A stretch of DNA of 64,000 nucleotides from an uncultured Flavobacteriaceae bacterium (GTDB lineage: Bacteria > Bacteroidota > Bacteroidia > Flavobacteriales > Flavobacteriaceae): contig CANLXN010000013.1 in the NCBI GenBank assembly GCA_947495135.1, positions 1-64,000 on the forward strand. The letters are read 5' to 3'. The translations under genes were made by a program, and so were the position numbers. Below, in pieces: positions 46,613-54,277 of the stretch. The notes beneath the pieces are model-generated. The model was not told where the DNA came from. It did not search any database and was given only the letters and a program-made list of their open reading frames with translations. The first letter of the stretch is position 1, and each line of letters starts with the position of its first letter.

Positions 46613-46641
46613 CAAATCTAAAACATTGTTTATGAAAGGAA
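46613..46641 (-). promoter_or_regulatory. Putative promoter of the zincin/caspase-fold operon
   Basis: On the minus strand TAGATTTG (46620-46613) matches TAnnTTTG exactly. TTC replaces TTG at -33, 18 bases upstream. The RNA would begin ~17 bases before the ATG at 46590. Confidence 0.4.
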
Positions 46642-46792
46642 TAGAGGTCTTAACTCCATTTTGAATAAGGGTTTTTCCTAAAGTAGGATTTTGTTCATCT
46701 TGATAACATCATCCTTGTTTTAAAACTGCTTCTTCCACAAGACAATCCTCTAGATTGTGGTATCTTCGTAAGGAATTCTAACAATCCTCCTT

Positions 46793-47692
46793 TTGCATCC
46801 AAATAACCTTCATAACAATCCGTATGATTTTTCAGCCTTAGAAAAGGCGCACCCATCTTTAGCCGAATTTACTTTTCAGAATGAATTTGGCACCAACACC
46901 ATCGACTTTGCCTCTCGCGATGCTGTTTTTCATCTCAACAAAGCCTTACTTAAATTTCATTACAACATCACAGATTGGAGCATACCTCCTCATTATCTGT
47001 GTCCCCCTATTCCAGGAAGAGCAGATTATATTCATCATATAGCAGACCTCCTTAAAGACTATGCAAAAAATGAAGTATCTAGCGATGGAAAATCAAAGGT
47101 TAATTCCATCAAGGGTCTAGATATTGGTGTTGGAGCGAACTGTATCTACCCTATATTGGGAGCGCAAATACATAACTGGTCTATGGTGGGAGCAGATATC
47201 AATGAAAAGGCAGTGTTATCTGCTCGATCCAATGTAGCTGCAACACCCGTATTAAAGGAAAAAGTAGAAATTAGGCAACAATACGAGAATGCTCATCTTT
47301 TTAAAGGAGTTATTGCAGAAAAAGAATATTTCGATTTTACCATGTGTAATCCACCGTTTCACACCTCGCCTGAAGAAGCAACCAAAGGCACCTTGCGCAA
47401 AATGCGTAATTTAGAATCGAACGACGATACGAAAAAAGTGATCACACTCAATTTTGGGGGGCAGGCAAACGAACTATGGTGCAACGGCGGCGAAGCATTA
47501 TTTATAAAAAGAATGATTAAACAAAGCGTAGAATTTCAAACGCAGGTTGGTTGGTTTACCACCTTAGTTTCAAAAAAAGAGCATCTCGCGAAAATTTATA
47601 AGCAATTGGACAAGTTAAAGGTAAATCATACTACCATCAATATGTCTCAGGGAAATAAAAAAAGCAGAATAATTGCATGGCGCTTTAGCTAA
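46793..47692 (+). CDS. rlmF: 23S rRNA (adenine(1618)-N6)-methyltransferase
   Basis: The 299-residue protein shows the RlmF N-terminal signature HPNNLHNNPYDFSALEKAHPSL, the SAM-binding motif LDIGVGANCIYPILG (109-123) and the catalytic NPPFH at 186-190. The usual target is the N6 of A1618 in 23S rRNA. No ATG is available: the frame is closed by TAA at 46769, and the first plausible codon is TTG at 46793 (noncanonical ATT at 46775 is less likely). RlmF proteins usually start a few residues before the LHPRN-like motif, so TTG fits. It is divergent from the zincin operon. Confidence 0.9.
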   Translation: MHPNNLHNNPYDFSALEKAHPSLAEFTFQNEFGTNTIDFASRDAVFHLNKALLKFHYNITDWSIPPHYLCPPIPGRADYIHHIADLLKDYAKNEVSSDGKSKVNSIKGLDIGVGANCIYPILGAQIHNWSMVGADINEKAVLSARSNVAATPVLKEKVEIRQQYENAHLFKGVIAEKEYFDFTMCNPPFHTSPEEATKGTLRKMRNLESNDDTKKVITLNFGGQANELWCNGGEALFIKRMIKQSVEFQTQVGWFTTLVSKKEHLAKIYKQLDKLKVNHTTINMSQGNKKSRIIAWRFS

Positions 47693-47721
47693 CATTAAGG
47701 TTCGACATGTACAATAGTTGT

Positions 47722-49389
47722 TTATTTTAAGATCACCTTCAGTGTAGCATTTCTTTTGCCTGAATTAATAGATACAAAATACAAGCCCGAAGCCAATTTT
47801 GTTCCACCCTCATTAGTTCCTTTCCAAGAAATGGATTGTTGCCCTGTAACAGATGCGTCTAAAAGCGTAGTGACTCTCTTTCCTAAAATATCGAACACTT
47901 CTACGGTTGTATTTTCTTCATTACTATTGATAAAAGTAATAGTCGTTTCGTCTGTAAACGGATTCGGTGAAACCACAGCAGCCAAGCTAGCAGCTTCAAA
48001 ATTATCTGCACTTAATATCTCCGGGGTAATTTGAGTGTAATAGACGTCTTGACCTCCATTAATTGTACTGGTCCAAGCAACATGAGCGTAATTATCATCG
48101 CTCACCATATCAAAATAGTCTCCCATTTTATTTTGTTGCGGGTAACCAATGGTAGGATCAAATGCTTCGGAAATAGGCTCATTGGTAGTCCAAGTTTCCC
48201 CTTCATCTTCAGAATAAGAATAATATAGGACAGAATCTACAGTTCCTGTTGGAGCATCTCTGGTATCCAGCCATATTACGTCAATACGCCCGTTTGGTGC
48301 AACGCTCATTGTTCCAAACCAGTTGTAATTTCCGAAGTCGTCTGTGTTGATGCGCACTGGTTCCGCAAAAGTAACCCCGCCGTCTGTACTTTTTATAAAC
48401 ATCACATCTAAAGGATCGTTTACCGAATTACGAGTGACAGATCCTAACATATAAACATTATCGTTAGACATATCCACATCAACCCACATTTGTCCATGGA
48501 GTCCTTGGGGGTTAATAGGTGGTCCTGTGTTAAGTAAACCATCCATGTCTGGAGTACTTACGAAATCCCAAGTTACGGCAGCAGATGGATCTTTTGCCGT
48601 TGTGGATTTAATTAGAACAACGTCTCCTCCCGATATTCCAGAAATGTACAAATCTCCGTTACTGTTAACCGCCAACGTTCCCCAACGCGGATCTCCGTCT
48701 ACGGTTATACATGTTTCGAAGGTTTCACTTCCGTCTGTAGACCTTGTAAAGTCTCCTGGTGCGCAGGTGGTAAAACTTTCGTTCCAGTTGGAATAATTAT
48801 TTCCAGCTCCAATCCCATCGGTTTTATCGATACGCATCCATTGCTTATCTCCACCGTTGGCAGGATAAGGGCCATCCCAAACAACTCCTCCATCCTCAAT
48901 TTTGTACACATCACAAGAAAAATCACCCTGTAAACTATTGTAATAAAGATTTCCTTCAGAATCAAAATCTAACACAGGGTCGGATCTAAATACGGTAGGG
49001 TTTATTACTCCTGGAAACGTAAAACTATTTCCTCCATCCAGAGAATAGCCATAACCCGCTTGCCTGAAATTACTACTAATATCATCAAACTGGCGCCATC
49101 CAACTACAATTCGATCGGGGTTGGTTGGATCTACAGCTAAGGAAGGCTCATTACCAGCATCACCCACAATATTATTCCCATTTTCGTCTACGTTTACTTG
49201 TGTTGTAAAGTAGCTCGAAAGTCGAACATTATAAGCAGCACTTCTAGGCATAGCCGATTTATCTACTTCTGTATACGGGTGATCTGGAGTCTCATTATGA
49301 GCGTCTAATGCTGTCCCATCAATTCGATTTTGGGCAAATAGAACTTGAGACGAAACAACAAGTGCTAAAAGAATATGTGATAATTTCAT
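47722..49389 (-). CDS. Asp-box (sialidase-like/BNR) protein with T9SS type A sorting domain
   Basis: The 555-residue protein has a signal peptide at 1-20 (LFAQ). The body is a beta-propeller with at least four Asp-box motifs: YSLDGGNSF (116-124), RSTDGSETF, KSTDGGVTF and YSEDEGETW. Such propellers occur in exo-sialidases and other glycosidases, but the catalytic Arg triad and Tyr/Glu of true sialidases cannot be confirmed. The last ~85 residues are a type A sorting domain (SPNPFTDETTITF ... GLYFVSINSGKRNATLKVILK). It is secreted. A 52-codon membrane protein gene lies 21 bp upstream on the same strand. Confidence 0.9.
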   Translation of the reverse strand: MKLSHILLALVVSSQVLFAQNRIDGTALDAHNETPDHPYTEVDKSAMPRSAAYNVRLSSYFTTQVNVDENGNNIVGDAGNEPSLAVDPTNPDRIVVGWRQFDDISSNFRQAGYGYSLDGGNSFTFPGVINPTVFRSDPVLDFDSEGNLYYNSLQGDFSCDVYKIEDGGVVWDGPYPANGGDKQWMRIDKTDGIGAGNNYSNWNESFTTCAPGDFTRSTDGSETFETCITVDGDPRWGTLAVNSNGDLYISGISGGDVVLIKSTTAKDPSAAVTWDFVSTPDMDGLLNTGPPINPQGLHGQMWVDVDMSNDNVYMLGSVTRNSVNDPLDVMFIKSTDGGVTFAEPVRINTDDFGNYNWFGTMSVAPNGRIDVIWLDTRDAPTGTVDSVLYYSYSEDEGETWTTNEPISEAFDPTIGYPQQNKMGDYFDMVSDDNYAHVAWTSTINGGQDVYYTQITPEILSADNFEAASLAAVVSPNPFTDETTITFINSNEENTTVEVFDILGKRVTTLLDASVTGQQSISWKGTNEGGTKLASGLYFVSINSGKRNATLKVILK

Positions 49390-49410
49390 AGTGGAGGTTT
49401 TTAATGTCTT

Positions 49411-49569
49411 TTAAGTATTGAATAACATAGTTGTTGCCGAATCGTTATCGGGTGGCAATTCTGCAGATTGAATATCTTCGATTTTATCTGCCATGCATTG
49501 AAATACGATAAGAGTAATAATGCAACTAACAATAACGACTCCCATCAATTGATACTTCGAATTCTTCAT
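49411..49569 (-). CDS. 52-residue single-pass membrane protein
   Basis: ATG at 49569 to TAA at 49413-49411, 52 codons. A short basic head (MKNSKYQ) precedes one hydrophobic helix (about residues 8-24), then an acidic, Pro-containing tail with two Cys near the membrane (C16, C25). It sits 21 bp upstream of the Asp-box protein gene and is probably in its transcript. No family is recognised. It is too small for automatic calling, and it could be missed by annotation. Confidence 0.6.
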   Translation of the reverse strand: MKNSKYQLMGVVIVSCIITLIVFQCMADKIEDIQSAELPPDNDSATTMLFNT

Positions 49570-49656
49570 GATTTCAATTTTTTGTTTTTGAAATTACACT
49601 CATAACTGAAGAAGTTCTGTTAAAAGGAGCTAGTTCTTGTCGCTATTTGTAAAAAT

Positions 49657-49675
49657 AGACTATAAGTTATAGTCT
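49657..49675. promoter_or_regulatory. 19-bp palindrome, candidate operator
   Basis: AGACTATAAGTTATAGTCT is a perfect 9-bp inverted repeat around G66 (49666). It lies in the divergent intergenic region 49570-49898. A half-site copy, AGTTATAGTC, recurs at 49834-49843, ten bases before the plus-strand promoter. No other gene-like content is seen in this 329-bp region. Confidence 0.5.
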
Positions 49676-49852
49676 TAGAATATAAAAGTGATCTAAATCT
49701 ATATTTTAGTCCTTTCGCACTATTTCAATTTCCCATTCCCAAATCCCATGTTTTTTTAAAATTAGCCGAAAATGGGGTTTTGAAGAAGGATTTCATCTAA
49801 CTATTTTCTCATACAACTCATTATTAGAAGGCTAGTTATAGTCATTAATAGC

Positions 49853-49880
49853 TTGCTGTTAACAAAAATTACTATATTCG
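49853..49880 (+). promoter_or_regulatory. Bacteroidota-type promoter of the 210-residue CxxC protein
   Basis: TTG at 49853-49855, 17 bases, then TATATTCG at 49873-49880, close to the Flavobacterium consensus TTG-N17-23-TAnnTTTG with one T to C change. The gene starts at 49899, about 12 bases after the predicted start of transcription. Confidence 0.55.
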
Positions 49881-49898
49881 ACCTCTTAAACCTATATT

Positions 49899-50531
49899 AT
49901 GCTAAAGAATCTATTATACTGCCTTACAATCGCTATTGCTTTTTCTTCATCTGCATTTAGTCAAGAATTAACCGTAGACATTGAAGAGGAACAAAAAGGA
50001 AATCGCCTGTTTTTTCATGCAATCAATAAAAACTTGGTAGATCTTGATGTTGCCATTACTGTAGAAGGAACCGGGATAAGGCAACGAAAAGGAGCTGCTC
50101 GTAAAGTAAGAGTTCCAGCAACCTCAAAAGTAAACTTGTTGAGTGTTATTATTGAAAGAGGACAAACTCCAAAGTACACCTACACTTTAGATGTCAGTAA
50201 AGAACTTTCCAGAAGAGTTATTATTAGGGAGTCTAAAAAAATAAAGATTGATCCTAATAGACCAATTACTATCTACTTACCAGATAACTGTAGAAACTGC
50301 GATAGTCTCATTGGCCCTCTAGATGCGAGTCCTTACAAGTACAAATCTTATGTAATTTCAGAAAGTGAAGGTGTTCAAAAACAGTTGGAAAAAACGTTTG
50401 CGAGTTCTTCTAGACCACTAGCCGAAATTGATAATGCGATTATAGCTCTTGGTGGAAAAATGTATCTTTATATTGAAACCTATGAGGAAATGATGGAGAA
50501 GGTTAACGAAGCCGATGAAATGAAGAATTAA
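49899..50531 (+). CDS. Exported protein with CxxC motif, possible thioredoxin-like domain
   Basis: The 210-residue protein has a signal peptide of ~21 residues (SSAFSQ). Residues ~22-115 form a beta-rich domain (FFHAINKNLVDLDVAITVEGTG). Residues ~120-205 begin with ITIYLPDNCRNCDSL, a CxxC at 131-134 preceded by a strand, and end with a helix and the strand GGKMYLYIETYEEMM. This looks like a small glutaredoxin/thioredoxin-type fold, though the sequence is far from known families. A periplasmic redox or chaperone role is possible but inferred. It has its own promoter and terminator. Confidence 0.7.
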   Translation: MLKNLLYCLTIAIAFSSSAFSQELTVDIEEEQKGNRLFFHAINKNLVDLDVAITVEGTGIRQRKGAARKVRVPATSKVNLLSVIIERGQTPKYTYTLDVSKELSRRVIIRESKKIKIDPNRPITIYLPDNCRNCDSLIGPLDASPYKYKSYVISESEGVQKQLEKTFASSSRPLAEIDNAIIALGGKMYLYIETYEEMMEKVNEADEMKN

Positions 50532-50554
50532 GATCATTGAAAACATATCTAAAT

Positions 50555-50580
50555 AAAAGCTCCCATTTGGGGGCTTTTTT
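50555..50580 (+). terminator. Rho-independent terminator of the CxxC protein gene
   Basis: AAAAGCTCCC (50555-50564) pairs with GGGGGCTTTT (50569-50578, one T-G pair) around ATTT, and ends in six T. It starts 23 bp after the stop codon. Confidence 0.9.
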
Positions 50581-50669
50581 ATAAAATAAGATAAGGCGAT
50601 TTCACTTGAACATGCTTTGGCATTTTTGTTGATTTACCCAAGCCAGTATTCAACATAAACCATTGACAC

Positions 50670-51224
50670 ATGAGAAATTCGAATGAAAGTCCGACAGTAA
50701 ACGCAGGCAGCATGGCAGATATCGCCTTCCTCCTACTAATTTTCTTTTTAGTTACCACAACAATCCCAAACGATAAAGGCATTGCGAGAAAGCTACCGGC
50801 CATCTGTGTAGATCCACCTTGTAGTGAAAGAATAAATGAGCGCAATATTTTAAGAATCGCGCTCAATAAAGATGGAGCATTAATGGTAGAAAACGATTTA
50901 ACGACCATGAGCGAACTTAAAAATATTCTGAAGTCGTTTATAGACAATAATGGGGATAGCTCCTGCACCTATTGTAAAGGTGAACAATCCAAAGAATCTT
51001 CAGACAACCCTCAAACTGCTGTTATTTCATTGTATACAGATCGAGAGTCTGAATACAAGGATTTTATTGCGATACAAGTAGAATTAACAGCCGCTTATTA
51101 CGATTTGCGAGATGAATTCATCAAACGAAAATTCAATAAGCATCTATCAGAATTATCGTCGGTTGAATTGCAAGAGGCCAAAGATGCGTATCCCTTCTTG
51201 ATTTCTGAAGCAGACGTTCAATAA
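50670..51224 (+). CDS. exbD: ExbD/TolR-family biopolymer transport protein, orphan
   Basis: The 184-residue protein has one N-terminal transmembrane helix (16-32) with the essential Asp17 (SMADIAFLLLIFFLVTTT), followed by the ExbD periplasmic domain (ERNILRIALNKDGALMVEND). It contains two unusual Cys pairs: CVDPPC near 46-51 and CTYC near 98-101, probably disulfides in the periplasm. No ExbB or TonB gene is adjacent, so it must pair with proteins encoded elsewhere. The helix transmits proton motive force to TonB-type systems in the family. Confidence 0.88.
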   Translation: MRNSNESPTVNAGSMADIAFLLLIFFLVTTTIPNDKGIARKLPAICVDPPCSERINERNILRIALNKDGALMVENDLTTMSELKNILKSFIDNNGDSSCTYCKGEQSKESSDNPQTAVISLYTDRESEYKDFIAIQVELTAAYYDLRDEFIKRKFNKHLSELSSVELQEAKDAYPFLISEADVQ

Positions 51225-51320
51225 CCATTAGGGAGTTTCTTATTTTTTCGTAATTTGACCAATATTGATCAGACGATACATTGTACGTCGAGATGAGTAT
51301 CGATCTAACCTTCAACAATT

Positions 51321-52631
51321 ATGAAAAATATTCTCATTCTAAGTGCGTTTCTTTCCCTCTTTTACGCCTGTAACACAAATACTAATAAACCTATGACAGA
51401 AGAAGAGCTAATTGCCAAAGCCAAGGGGATTCACGAACGTGTAATTACTTTGGACACCCATTGTGATATCAACATAAAAAACTTCACAGATTCTGTAAAT
51501 TATTCTCAGGAATTAGAAAACCAAGTGAACCTACCTAAAATGAAGAAAGGTGGTTTAGATGTTGCCTGGTTTATAGTGTACACTGGCCAAGATTCTTTAA
51601 CCAATGGAGGGTACACACGTGCGTATGAAAATGCAATGTCCAAATTTGATGCAATTCATAAACTGGTGAACGAGATAGCGCCCAATGAAATTGAATTAGC
51701 CACTACCTCCGCCGATGTAAGGAGAATTCAAAAATCAGGAAAGAAGGTTGCTATGATTGGAATAGAGAATGGATACCCAATTGGAGAAGACCTTGGTAAC
51801 GTTAAAAAGTTCTACGATTTAGGTGGTAGATATATGTCCTTGTCACACAATGGTCATAGTCAGTTATGCGACAGTAATACGGGTGAAGCCGATGGCATTT
51901 GGCTCCACAATGGCTTAAGTGATTTAGGAAAAGAAGTAGTCACTGAAATGAATAGGCTAGGAATGATGATTGATGTTTCTCATCCATCCAAAGAGTCGAT
52001 GAAACAAATGATTACCTTGAGCAAAGCACCAATTATAGCATCCCACTCATCTGCAAGGGCCTTATGCGATCACAGTCGTAATTTGGATGATGAACAACTT
52101 GGTTGGTTAAAAGAAAATGGGGGTGTTGTGCAAACAGTTGCATTTACGAGTTATTTGAATACCGAAAAGTTTGAAAAAAGAGTGACTATTGAGGTGGAAG
52201 TAGCGAAGCAGATTTTGGATTCCATGGGAGTAAAATGGATGGAGCGTGAGGAGCAAAAATTAGTTTCTGCCGCCGAACGTGAAGTATATTATGGACACTT
52301 AGGTAAAATGGTACCTATTAGAAAAAGAAGACTAGCGAAGATGGATAACCTACCTCCGGCAGTTGATGTAGGAGATTTTGTTGATCATATAGACTATTTG
52401 GTTCAAAAAATAGGAATTGAACACGTTGGAATTAGTAGTGATTTTGACGGAGGTGGAGGAATTGCAGGATGGAGCGATGCTTCTGAAACTTTTAACGTAA
52501 CCCTAGAATTAGTTAAACGAGGTTATACTGAAGAACAAATAGAAATGCTTTGGAGCGGGAATTTACTGCGAGTATTGGACGATGTGGAAAAAGTCGCAAA
52601 TGAAATGAAACAAGATATGGGCAAAGCATAA
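51321..52631 (+). CDS. Membrane dipeptidase (M19) lipoprotein
   Basis: The 436-residue protein has a lipoprotein signal with LFYAC (Cys17). The M19 metal site is visible: HxD in LDTHCDINI (His47, Asp49), Glu in IGIENGYPIG, His in SLSHNGHSQL and HSSARALCDHSRN, and Asp in ISSDFDGGGG near the end. It is a zinc dipeptidase acting in the envelope on dipeptides, including D-amino-acid-containing ones in some members. It stands alone, with a terminator hairpin after the stop. Confidence 0.94.
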   Translation: MKNILILSAFLSLFYACNTNTNKPMTEEELIAKAKGIHERVITLDTHCDINIKNFTDSVNYSQELENQVNLPKMKKGGLDVAWFIVYTGQDSLTNGGYTRAYENAMSKFDAIHKLVNEIAPNEIELATTSADVRRIQKSGKKVAMIGIENGYPIGEDLGNVKKFYDLGGRYMSLSHNGHSQLCDSNTGEADGIWLHNGLSDLGKEVVTEMNRLGMMIDVSHPSKESMKQMITLSKAPIIASHSSARALCDHSRNLDDEQLGWLKENGGVVQTVAFTSYLNTEKFEKRVTIEVEVAKQILDSMGVKWMEREEQKLVSAAEREVYYGHLGKMVPIRKRRLAKMDNLPPAVDVGDFVDHIDYLVQKIGIEHVGISSDFDGGGGIAGWSDASETFNVTLELVKRGYTEEQIEMLWSGNLLRVLDDVEKVANEMKQDMGKA

Positions 52632-52660
52632 TAAACAGTAGAACTAAACATACCACATAA

Positions 52661-52694
52661 AGAATCCCCTTCATCATTGAATAAAGGGGATTCT
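52661..52694. terminator. Bidirectional hairpin between convergent genes
   Basis: AGAATCCCCTT (52661-52671) pairs perfectly with AAGGGGATTCT (52684-52694), an 11-bp stem with a 12-base loop. It lies between the stops of the dipeptidase (52631) and DUF1456 gene (52740). T-tracts are weak on both sides. Confidence 0.65.
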
Positions 52695-52739
52695 ATCGTT
52701 TATACCGTTCTCTGATTCTGAAAGAACCACAGCATATTT

Positions 52740-52991
52740 CTATTCAACTTTTTTATTAACTTTTGGAGGCATAGGGCCTCGCAAATGAATAATAAGTCCG
52801 TTTAAAAAATTTCGCAAGAACTGATCGCCGCACTCCATATATTTTGGATGGTTTTCATTTCGATAGATCGCTCCTATTTCACTTTTAGAAATTTTAAAAT
52901 CTACAAGCGCACATATTTTTACTATGTCTTCATCACGTAACTTGTGAGCTACGCGAAGTTTTTTCATGATATCATTGTTTGTTAGCCCCAT
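52740..52991 (-). CDS. DUF1456 family protein
   Basis: The 83-residue protein begins MGLTNNDIMKKLRVAHKLRDEDIVKI and contains KSEIGAIYRNENHPKYMECGDQFLRNFLNGL, the YehS/DUF1456 pattern, usually duplicated in longer members. Here only one full unit plus a short C-terminus (RGPMPPKVNKK) is present, so it is a short form. Function is unknown. The start is only 4 bp after the DEAD-box gene stop on the same strand, so the two are co-transcribed. Confidence 0.85.
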   Translation of the reverse strand: MGLTNNDIMKKLRVAHKLRDEDIVKICALVDFKISKSEIGAIYRNENHPKYMECGDQFLRNFLNGLIIHLRGPMPPKVNKKVE

Positions 52992-52994
52992 AAT

Positions 52995-54113
52995 CTAAAG
53001 AATAAGTTCTTTTATTTTAATTCCCAGTTCTTTTTGAATTTTGTGTATTTCTTGCAATTCACTTGGTAAAACCAAAGCCACAGAATTGCCCTCTTTTCCC
53101 GCACGAGCCGTTCTTCCACTTCGATGGGTGTAATATTCTATCTGGTCAGGAAGTTGATAATGAATAACGAAACCTAGATTATTAACGTCTATTCCGCGCG
53201 CAGAAACATCGGTAGAGATTAGAATTTGTAGGTTTCCTTTTTTGAAAGCCCTCATCACCTTATCACGTTCCTTCTGTTGCATATCACCTTCTAGCCCTTC
53301 CACCGAATAACCTTCATCTTTCAAAACAGTTGTCAAATTCCGCGTTCCTGCTTTTGTCCTACAGAAAATAATTCCCCTTTCACTATCAAGACTGTCTAAA
53401 TATTGAATTAAAGTTTCCGTTTTATCTGCTAAACTAGTAGTCACATAATGATGGGAAATATTAGCATTCACCAACGAATTCTTATTCACTTCAATTAACG
53501 GGGCATCCTTAGACATATAATTTGAAACTATACTTTTAATATCCTTGGACATAGTCGCGGAAAAAAGCCATGTATTTTTAGTAGCGCCTGTATATTCTAA
53601 AATCTTATTTAGGTCCTGTTTAAAACCCATACTCAACATCTCATCAGCCTCATCTAGAACCAGTGTACTTATATTTCTGATGTCAATTTTCTTTCGCTGC
53701 ATTAAATCTATTAGACGTCCAGGAGTGGCAACAACGATATGAGTTGGTCTCTGTAACTTTCTAATTTGAATGTCTATTTTCTCTCCTCCATATACACCTT
53801 CAGAAAATATCTTTTCTGGCAAGTGTTTTGTGAATTTAAACAGTTGCTTTTGTATTTGCTGCACAAGCTCTCTTGTAGGAGCTAAAACCAATGCCTGAAT
53901 TGTAGGTGAGGCAGGATCAATTTTATGTAAGATAGGCAATCCAAATGCCGCAGTTTTACCTGTTCCTGTTTGAGCAAGCCCAATGAGATCGGTTTTATTT
54001 TTGAGAAGCATAGGAATTACTACCTCCTGAATTTCAGTTGGTTTATTTATACCCATCTCTTTTAACGAGATCACGTATTCCTTCTGTACTCCAATTGATG
54101 AAAATGTCGCCAT
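52995..54113 (-). CDS. DEAD-box RNA helicase
   Basis: The 372-residue protein has Q motif GINKPTEIQ, motif I AQTGTGKT at 47-54, motif Ia PTRELVQQI, motif II DEAD in VLDEADEMLSMGF, motif III SAT and motif VI HRSGRTARAG. It is the minimal helicase core without the basic tail of the helicase at 38144. Family members unwind RNA in ribosome assembly or decay. It is first in a two-gene operon with DUF1456. Confidence 0.93.
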   Translation of the reverse strand: MATFSSIGVQKEYVISLKEMGINKPTEIQEVVIPMLLKNKTDLIGLAQTGTGKTAAFGLPILHKIDPASPTIQALVLAPTRELVQQIQKQLFKFTKHLPEKIFSEGVYGGEKIDIQIRKLQRPTHIVVATPGRLIDLMQRKKIDIRNISTLVLDEADEMLSMGFKQDLNKILEYTGATKNTWLFSATMSKDIKSIVSNYMSKDAPLIEVNKNSLVNANISHHYVTTSLADKTETLIQYLDSLDSERGIIFCRTKAGTRNLTTVLKDEGYSVEGLEGDMQQKERDKVMRAFKKGNLQILISTDVSARGIDVNNLGFVIHYQLPDQIEYYTHRSGRTARAGKEGNSVALVLPSELQEIHKIQKELGIKIKELIL

Positions 54114-54277
54114 AATTTTAATAGAAAGTGCAAAGATACATTATCCAAATTGGCAAAAAAGGTGGAAGGGAATTTAATATCTGTAATAAATCCTTACGCT
54201 TAACACTCTTTAATTAATTAACAAAGCATTAAGAATTTGTCCTTATTTACTATCTTTAATTGACTTTAACACGGAAC

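Noticed and set aside
54236-54258. TTTG and TATCTTTA as promoter of the SBP-type kinase
   Set aside because: Only 11 bases separate the elements; about 17-21 are needed.
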